Source: an uncultured Christensenellaceae bacterium (GTDB lineage: Bacteria > Bacillota > Clostridia > Christensenellales > Pumilibacteraceae). Taken from it: a stretch of 19,695 bases of DNA. Shown here piece by piece: positions 13,967-19,695 of the stretch (its first letter is position 1; the number at the start of each line of letters is the position of its first letter). The notes beneath the pieces are model-generated. The model saw only the letters and a program-made list of their open reading frames with translations. It did no database searches and was not told the origin of the DNA. The DNA is taken from contig CAJUKR010000032.1 of assembly GCA_910587025.1 (NCBI GenBank), positions 1-19,695 of the forward strand, read 5' to 3'. The position numbers were made by a program, and so were the translations under genes.

Positions 13967-14781
13967 AACGTTATGAATTCGACTGGCGAAGAATATTCGC
14001 CGAGGACGGGTATCATATAGAATACTCGATTACCGACGCGTGCGACCGAAACTGCGCTTCGTGTTCGCATCTCGCGCCTCTCGCAACGCGACCGAATTTC
14101 GTGAGCGTCGAGGAGTTCGAAAGAACGGTCGGCATAATTCACGGTCTGATACCCGATGCTCATACGTTCTGGCTGACTGGCGGCGAGCCTACTCTGCACC
14201 CGCATTATGCGCGCCTGCTCGGTATATTGCGATCTATCCGCAAAGAAGGGTATATCGGTATTTATTCCAACGGCGCGACGCTCCGCGCCCGTGCCGACGA
14301 CGAGGTGTTTTGGCGGTTTATGCGGGATAACGGCATAGTTTGGGCGATCACGAATTACGATATCCCGCGCGAGTATTTCGAAGAACTGTTCGCCGCGCAC
14401 GGTTGCGGCGACAATCTTGCGGTTATACGCTCGGGCAAAACTTTTCTGAAATTGACGAATTATTCGCGCGATCAACCTATCTCGGAAGAGAAGTACGTTG
14501 CGTGCGGGTGGGAGCGGAGCAAGATCAATATCCGCAACGGCAGGATATATAACTGTCCGTCCGCGGAGTTCGCCGATCTGTTCAATGATTATTTCGGCGA
14601 AAACCTGCGAGTAACCGCCGATGATTATCTGACCGTAAACGGGGAACTTACAAGGCGGAAGATAGAAGAATTCCGCGGCGCGACCCCGTTCTGCGGTCAG
14701 TGCGATCCGAGTAAGAGGCTCGGAAAGATTTTCGGCAACGTACCGAGCCGAAAAGACAAAAGCGAATGGTCGGAGTTCTGA
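13963..14781 (+). CDS. radical SAM protein with SPASM-like C-terminal cysteines
   Basis: Radical SAM enzymes use a 4Fe-4S cluster to cleave S-adenosylmethionine. Here the cluster ligands are C27, C31 and C34 (CDRNCASC), followed by the SAM-binding GGEP (73-76) in WLTGGEPTLHP. The C-terminal part carries C181 (ACGW), C198 (YNCPS), C244 and C247 (FCGQC), the layout of a reduced SPASM or twitch domain with auxiliary cluster sites. Such proteins often modify peptides or sugars. The gene overlaps the glycosyltransferase by 4 bases, and both lie upstream of two small proteins and a giant YD-repeat protein with a Cys-Gly repeat N terminus. A peptide substrate in this operon or a sugar modified before transfer are both possible. 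The substrate is not known. Confidence 0.9.
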   Translation: MKRYEFDWRRIFAEDGYHIEYSITDACDRNCASCSHLAPLATRPNFVSVEEFERTVGIIHGLIPDAHTFWLTGGEPTLHPHYARLLGILRSIRKEGYIGIYSNGATLRARADDEVFWRFMRDNGIVWAITNYDIPREYFEELFAAHGCGDNLAVIRSGKTFLKLTNYSRDQPISEEKYVACGWERSKINIRNGRIYNCPSAEFADLFNDYFGENLRVTADDYLTVNGELTRRKIEEFRGATPFCGQCDPSKRLGKIFGNVPSRKDKSEWSEF

Positions 14782-14790
14782 TCTTTCGCG

Positions 14791-14815
14791 CCGACTTTCG
14801 TATACGAAACGTCGG
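14791..14815 (+). promoter_or_regulatory. intercistronic stem-loop
   Basis: CCGAC and GTCGG arms enclose a TTTCGTATACGAAA palindrome with one bulged base, between the radical SAM gene and the next gene. No T run follows, so it is more likely an RNA processing or stability element, or an operator, than a terminator. Confidence 0.4.
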
Positions 14816-14870
14816 AATGGGTACGAAAACAAAAAATAAAAAAATTCAAAACACAAGGAGAAATAAAAAA

Positions 14871-15296
14871 ATGAGTAACAGATTTATAGACAACGAAACG
14901 CTGCTTGATGCGGCAACCCTCAATCGGTTCGAGGACGATCTCAAAGCGTGCGACGATTTGTATTTGCACAAGGTGCAGGTAGTACAGGGCTCGGGCGAAA
15001 CGGGAATGATCGGTACGATTAACGTATATACGAGGAGCGGCGACGAGATAGACACGACGAATAAACTGATCTCGGCATTGGATATCAAAGGTCTTCATAA
15101 TATACCGATGTCCGGTCGTTACGATTATAGCGGCGTTAAAAAGTACTATAATATAACTTTGTCCGCGATGATGACGCCTTCCAATCTGATCCTTCGCGGT
15201 ATTAAGATCGGATATTCGGATTCGAATACGGGCGTCGTTACGTATATCGACGGTTCGGGCTCGATTACCGTTACCGACGTAGTGTCGAAAGTATGA
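14871..15296 (+). CDS. small protein of unknown family upstream of the YD-repeat gene
   Basis: 141 residues, start at MSNRFIDNETLL because AAGGAG lies at 14855-14860; a longer frame upstream runs through the stem-loop and has no ribosome binding site. No signal peptide, membrane segment or conserved cysteine motif. The first third looks helical (LDAATLNRFEDDLKACDD); the rest is beta-rich with Ser/Thr/Tyr (YNITLSAMM, ITVTDVV). The length, soluble nature and N-terminal style remind me of small structural or adaptor proteins of phage tails, but I cannot name a family. The next gene follows after 21 bases. It may be a chaperone or loading partner for the giant protein (inference from position only). 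Confidence 0.75.
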   Translation: MSNRFIDNETLLDAATLNRFEDDLKACDDLYLHKVQVVQGSGETGMIGTINVYTRSGDEIDTTNKLISALDIKGLHNIPMSGRYDYSGVKKYYNITLSAMMTPSNLILRGIKIGYSDSNTGVVTYIDGSGSITVTDVVSKV

Positions 15297-15317
15297 CTTG
15301 CATAACGGAGGTATATT

Positions 15318-15773
15318 ATGGCGCTTAAAATAATCGGAAGGGATATTACGAATTTCGACTGTTGCGGAGGCGTGCGCGGACTGGTCACGATCGCAGGAAA
15401 GACATTCGTATGTAAGGAATTACCGAAATGGGAAACGGTATGGAGCGGCTCGCAGGCGTTTACGGAGTCGGGTAGCTTTACGATCTCCGGACTGGCGGCG
15501 GGCGACGAAGCGACGTTCTCCGCGACGGTGAATTTCGTTGCCGACATATACGACGAGAACAAAGGCGGTTGGAACAGATATTACGCCACGGTCACCGCAA
15601 CCGACGAAAGTTTGCCGTATACCATGACAAACGGGTATGCGGATGTGAATATTTCGCGTAACGGCAATGTTCTCGATTTTGCATTCGTGCCTTATGAGGA
15701 AGAGTATAAGGGAATGATCATACGCACGAAACCCGAAACCTTGACATTCACGAACGTTAAGAAAAAAGTATAG
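15318..15773 (+). CDS. small beta-rich protein of unknown family
   Basis: 151 residues with a good ribosome binding site (GGAGG at 15307-15311). The N terminus contains NFDCCGGVRG and later TFVCKE, so three cysteines (15, 16, 32) sit in the first 35 residues. The remainder alternates beta strands (GSFTISGLAAGDEATFSATVNF, YYATVTATD, YADVNISRNG), as in a beta-sandwich or jelly roll. No signal peptide or membrane segment. The giant YD-repeat gene starts 11 bases later, so the three are one operon. Early Cys/Gly motifs occur in both this protein and the giant one, which may mark a shared modification or metal site. Function unknown. Confidence 0.75.
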   Translation: MALKIIGRDITNFDCCGGVRGLVTIAGKTFVCKELPKWETVWSGSQAFTESGSFTISGLAAGDEATFSATVNFVADIYDENKGGWNRYYATVTATDESLPYTMTNGYADVNISRNGNVLDFAFVPYEEEYKGMIIRTKPETLTFTNVKKKV

Positions 15774-15784
15774 GAGTAAAAGAA

Positions 15785-18700
15785 ATGAGCAAACAAATAA
15801 CGCCCGCGGTGTGCGGGCGAGGTATATGCGGGAGAACTATCTGCGGACAAACGGAAAGGCTCGAATACGGAGACAGATATCTCGGGTATTCGGAGTACGG
15901 AGAGAATCCGAAGTTCAACCTTCAGACAAGACGTATGCTGTACGTCCTGCCCGGATTGTCGGTCGGAACGGGCGACCGTAAATTATCGGTATCGCTCGTA
16001 TACGATTCGGACATGAAAGACGGCATAACCGCGCTTTGCGCGGGTATGCCGTCGGGCTGGAAGCTGTCGGCGCAGGAGTTCCTCGTGACCGACGGACTCG
16101 ATGACAACGGCAGACTTATATATAAGTACATCGACGGGAACGGCTATGTGCATAAGTTCGTGCCGTTCGAGCGCGATTCGTCGCGCTGTTACGATACGGA
16201 CGGACTCGGGCTGATCCTCACTCCGAGCGAACACAGCATCGAAGACATGTACGGAAACGTGCTGAAGTTCACGAACAGCAGACTTACGGAGAAAAAGAGC
16301 GGTTACACAAAAAAAGCGACCGTGTACTTCGTTTACGACTCCGCTGGCAGACTGACGAAGATGTACGACAATCGGAGCGCGGTCGGATCGACTCCGTTGC
16401 GCGGCATCGAATTCGATTACGACGGCGGAGAGCTCACGGCGATAAGAGCGTTGGGATACGGAACGCTGGGTAAAGTAGGATTAGGCTATGCGGACGGGAA
16501 ATACATCGTATCTTATGCCTCGGGAAAATCGGTAGAGGTTACATACGACACGGCGGGCAAAGCGGAATTATTCAGAGAGACGGAGACAGGCAACGCAATA
16601 AAAGTAAGTTACGGCATACCCGCGCCGAGCATAAACGTAATCCGAATATCCGAAGGCAACGTAAGCGGCGGAAAGTTCGTCGAGAAGAGATATATCGAAA
16701 GCGGCGGCATTCATCTTCAGGAGCTTGACTTCACGACGGTGTGCGAGGCAATGCTCAAGAACGAAAAAGGCGTATGTACGTTAATACAGCTCGACCGCCG
16801 CGGAAGGATAATCGGCGAGTACGAATACGATAGGATAAACAACGCGTACAAGACAATGGAACCGGAGCACGGCGTGATCGTAACGCCGAGTTCGGGCGAA
16901 ACGGCGAACGAGACTATCAACGGAAAACAAGCGGTGAATTTTACGAATTCGCTCGATTTACCCATGGTAGTTCCGCAAAAGTCGGGCGAAGAACCGCACA
17001 GATATTTCGCATTGACGTTTCATTTAAGGAGTAAGAGCGACGCAAAAAGACTGCGGGCGCGGCTGAAGTATAAGTTTGTCGGAAATCTGTTGTGGCGGAC
17101 GAGCGAAGCGGAAATAGACGCGAACGCGAGTTATGCTTGGCAACGGGTTTCTATCCCGATCGATGTCGGCGCATACATAATGAATCCGATCTACGATATG
17201 AAATTGGAGTTGTATGTACCGGGACGGGAAACGGACGTTACGGCGGAAGCGGGAGATTTCCGAATAGCGTCGAGTCCGTTTACGTCCGTAAAGATATTCG
17301 GAAACAATAACGAAATGGACATACGGGATCTGAAAACTGTATACGTTACATATTCGGGTAATAACGCGGTCACGGAAAAGGTTACGTATACGACGGACAG
17401 AGAAACGGAGTACATAACGGAGCGGGATATACTCGGAAGCGTAATGGAAATCATTTCGCCGAGGAGCGCGCCGCGAGGAAGCGACTTGATACTCGAAGAC
17501 GGAAAGAGACGTATAGCGAGCATGGACAGCGCGTTGTTTACAAACAAACTCCCGGGCGAGAGCGACAACGATGCGAAAGCGATAGAGTTGAAAAATTTAT
17601 ATTCGTCCGGCGGCGGATATATCATAGATACGGTGAGCGCGGACGACAAGAGCCGAACGCGTAAGAAAGTAACGTTCTCAGTCGGCGGAATAGAGCGGAT
17701 ATATACGACTGTAACGGTCTGCGCGAACGATAAGACGTTCCGAACGGCGGAAGACGGCGACATTATAACGAAAGGCGAGACGATGACGGAGCGAGATATA
17801 TACGGGAATATATTGCAGAAGTCGGACGCGTACGGAGTAAGGGAAGCAAATATATACGACGAGAACGGAACGCTTAAAACAAGCAAAATCATAAGTCCGG
17901 ACGGGAAAGAGATAATCACGCGTACCGTGACGACAGACGAAACGAGCGGAAAAATAACGTCGGTGCATATGCCGTTGACGGGTATGGATCTGACGTTCGA
18001 CGAGCCGTTTGTGACCCTGCGCGAAGCGTATATGAAGAGCCGCGGAAATAGCGGAGTATACAGCCGAACGGGCGCGAAGAAAGCGTACGGATACGACTCG
18101 CAGTACGATAAACTGTTGCTCGTCGACGAGTATGACGGAAGTACGAAGAAGTCGGGAATAACGTATACTTACGACGGGAACGTTATGACGGTAAGCGACG
18201 GCGCGAGCGAGTATAAAGTCGAAAACGACTACGCAAACGGCAAGACGAAGTATTACGCCGAGGACAACGGGACGTACAGTCTTGTAGAAGAAGTAAGCGA
18301 CGGCGAAACGAAATATTACCGTGGGAGCGCGACGGACACCGTAACGGTAAGCGAAGACGAATACGGAAAAGCCGAAAGCGTAAGTACGGACGGAAAGAGC
18401 GCGAATTACGTATACGTGAGTAGCGACGCGGACGGGAACGAACTCGGAAGCGGATATGCGAAAATACTTACGGGAGTAACCGACGGATATTCGGGACGAG
18501 TATACGAAGTGAAGCGCGACCATGCGTACAACGAGTGTAGACATACGGTGACAAAGATCGGAGAGAGTACGCCGATAGTGGACATACGTCAGGTAAGGAG
18601 CAACGTAACGGAGTATACAGTGCCCGATCACCCGGTATACCGAACGACGATAGAGTACGATGCGGAAAAGACGGTCGAGCCGAGAATAACGGGAGTGAAG

Positions 18701-19695
18701 TACGAAGTCGAGAACATCAACGACAGTTATGTACCCATAAACGGAATGGACATGAAATACGAGTACGATACATTCGGAAGAGTGAGTAGCAAGTATTCCC
18801 GAAGCAGTTACGAAACAAGTTCGGTATTAGCGGTACATTACGAGCAAGAGTACGGAAGCGGAATGCAATCGGCATTGAAGACAAAGCAGACAGTGAGGAC
18901 AGAGTACGAAAAAGGTCTTAACAGACAGAAAGCGACGCTTATCGAAGAACGAATGTATCATGCGGACGGGCGCTTGAGAACCATAACGCAAAGAGTTATG
19001 GGAGAAAGTGACGCATATGTCAAGAATTATACGGACACTGAGAGTTATACATATGACAAGTTCGGACGGTTGACGCGCGAGAGTAACAGCGGATTGGATA
19101 TAGACAGGACGTATGAGTATGAAGGCAAGCGATTCAAAAGCATAACGGAAAGCGGAAGCACGAAGTATATGCAGTATGACAGCCGCGGTCGACTTACGAA
19201 GATCACGAACGACGAAGCGGGGACAGATGTGTATAAGAGCTATGCTTACGACAATTACGGCAACCGAATAAGCGACAGCAAGCGGACATATACCTGGACG
19301 CGCGGGAGATTGCTTGCAAGCGCCGGAAGTACGACGTACGGTTACGACTATACGGGAGAGAGGAGCCGAAAAGTAAGCGGCGGAATTACGAAGGAATACT
19401 ACTACGACAACGGCAGACTCATATGCGAAAGCGGAGATAAGCCCATGATATACTACTATGATACCGAAGGGTTGATAGGCGTGCGAATGGACGGTAGCAT
19501 ATATAAAGTGGTGCGAGACATTAGCGGAAGCGTGAGATACCTCGTAGATATTGAGGGAAGAATAGCCGCGCAGTATAAGTACGACGCGCACGGAGTATGC
19601 AAAGTCTATGACGGAAAAAACGCCGTAAACGCAAGTTCGACATTCATAGGTAACAAATTCCCGATCAGGTGGAAAGGGTACTACTATGACACGGA
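15785..19695 (+). CDS. giant YD-repeat (Rhs-like) protein, 3' end beyond the window
   Basis: The frame is open without a stop for 1303 codons to the right edge. The start follows AGGAG (15773-15777). There is no signal peptide. The N terminus has three tandem pentapeptides VCGRG-ICGRT-ICGQT (C10, C15, C20). Next comes an Rhs-like N-terminal unit (LSVSLVYDSD, MPSGWKLSAQEF), early YD-like repeats (YDSAGRLTKMYDN near 180), a jelly-roll-like module (about 400-500, HRYFALTFHLRSK to WQRVSIPIDV), then YD repeats that become regular near the end (YEYDTFGRVSS, YTYDKFGRLTR, MQYDSRGRLTK, YAYDNYGNRIS). The last residues, RWKGYYYDTE, start the Rhs core-end motif. Rhs shells enclose and cleave off a variable C-terminal toxin, so a toxin and immunity gene are expected just past the edge. 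Codons ATA, AGC and CGA are unusually common here. Confidence 0.95.
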   Translation, partial: MSKQITPAVCGRGICGRTICGQTERLEYGDRYLGYSEYGENPKFNLQTRRMLYVLPGLSVGTGDRKLSVSLVYDSDMKDGITALCAGMPSGWKLSAQEFLVTDGLDDNGRLIYKYIDGNGYVHKFVPFERDSSRCYDTDGLGLILTPSEHSIEDMYGNVLKFTNSRLTEKKSGYTKKATVYFVYDSAGRLTKMYDNRSAVGSTPLRGIEFDYDGGELTAIRALGYGTLGKVGLGYADGKYIVSYASGKSVEVTYDTAGKAELFRETETGNAIKVSYGIPAPSINVIRISEGNVSGGKFVEKRYIESGGIHLQELDFTTVCEAMLKNEKGVCTLIQLDRRGRIIGEYEYDRINNAYKTMEPEHGVIVTPSSGETANETINGKQAVNFTNSLDLPMVVPQKSGEEPHRYFALTFHLRSKSDAKRLRARLKYKFVGNLLWRTSEAEIDANASYAWQRVSIPIDVGAYIMNPIYDMKLELYVPGRETDVTAEAGDFRIASSPFTSVKIFGNNNEMDIRDLKTVYVTYSGNNAVTEKVTYTTDRETEYITERDILGSVMEIISPRSAPRGSDLILEDGKRRIASMDSALFTNKLPGESDNDAKAIELKNLYSSGGGYIIDTVSADDKSRTRKKVTFSVGGIERIYTTVTVCANDKTFRTAEDGDIITKGETMTERDIYGNILQKSDAYGVREANIYDENGTLKTSKIISPDGKEIITRTVTTDETSGKITSVHMPLTGMDLTFDEPFVTLREAYMKSRGNSGVYSRTGAKKAYGYDSQYDKLLLVDEYDGSTKKSGITYTYDGNVMTVSDGASEYKVENDYANGKTKYYAEDNGTYSLVEEVSDGETKYYRGSATDTVTVSEDEYGKAESVSTDGKSANYVYVSSDADGNELGSGYAKILTGVTDGYSGRVYEVKRDHAYNECRHTVTKIGESTPIVDIRQVRSNVTEYTVPDHPVYRTTIEYDAEKTVEPRITGVKYEVENINDSYVPINGMDMKYEYDTFGRVSSKYSRSSYETSSVLAVHYEQEYGSGMQSALKTKQTVRTEYEKGLNRQKATLIEERMYHADGRLRTITQRVMGESDAYVKNYTDTESYTYDKFGRLTRESNSGLDIDRTYEYEGKRFKSITESGSTKYMQYDSRGRLTKITNDEAGTDVYKSYAYDNYGNRISDSKRTYTWTRGRLLASAGSTTYGYDYTGERSRKVSGGITKEYYYDNGRLICESGDKPMIYYYDTEGLIGVRMDGSIYKVVRDISGSVRYLVDIEGRIAAQYKYDAHGVCKVYDGKNAVNASSTFIGNKFPIRWKGYYYDT

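Noticed and set aside
17678..19591. Long minus-strand frames opposite the YD-repeat gene (17191-17919, 17678-18631, 18827-19591)
   Set aside because: They mirror the TAC/GAC and ACG codons of the YD repeats. The plus strand is open throughout with recognisable repeats.
1..19695. CRISPR arrays, insertion sequences and transposase genes
   Set aside because: Neither regularly spaced 25-40-base repeats nor terminal inverted repeats with a transposase were seen on either strand.

Overview
The window looks like a chromosomal piece of a Gram-positive, probably gut-associated Clostridia. The support is strong AGGAGG-type ribosome binding sites, TTGACA/TATAAT promoters with 17-base spacers, U-tailed intrinsic terminators, membrane-anchored surface proteins, a domain-permuted GH3 enzyme of the type known from Ruminococcus and Butyrivibrio, a preQ1-I riboswitch on queT, and a YD-repeat (Rhs-like) giant gene. 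No ribosomal or housekeeping marker is present, so finer placement is not possible.

Layout. 1-533: an AT-rich stretch with the 3' part of one unknown gene and a complete small unknown gene, lying against the 3' end of a minus-strand tRNA-Arg(CCG) at 785-860. This may be the edge of an integrated element. 989-2089: a membrane-anchored GDPD-family phosphodiesterase. 2197-8310: a two-gene operon for surface glycan use or sensing, made of a GH3 glycosidase anchored at both ends and a 1005-residue anchored Ig-like/beta-propeller protein, with a promoter preceded by two LytTR-type boxes. 8349-11303: a YwaF-family membrane protein, a BspA-like LRR lipoprotein, then a preQ1-I riboswitch with queT and a NUDIX hydrolase. 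11272-11503: three LytTR-type boxes, a near-consensus promoter and a short terminated transcript with no gene behind it. 11502-12909: a minus-strand NimA/PNPOx-like flavoprotein divergent from an APH-like kinase.

12943 to the right edge: after a terminator comes a promoter with a 20-base palindrome over its -10, then a structured leader ending in an intrinsic terminator. Behind it lie a GT2 glycosyltransferase, an overlapping radical SAM/SPASM protein, two small proteins of unknown family, and the first 1303 codons of a giant YD-repeat protein. That protein has no signal peptide and carries three tandem Cys-Gly pentapeptides at its N terminus. The window ends inside the Rhs core-end motif, so any variable toxin tip lies just beyond it.

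The most interesting signals are: the terminator-guarded GT/rSAM/YD-repeat locus with its Cys-repeat N terminus; the orphan LytTR-boxed small RNA (or attenuator-like leader with His6 and Thr/Ile reading frames); recurrence of the same 21-base-period LytTR box array before the GH3 operon; and three genes whose promoters imply leaderless or nearly leaderless mRNAs.
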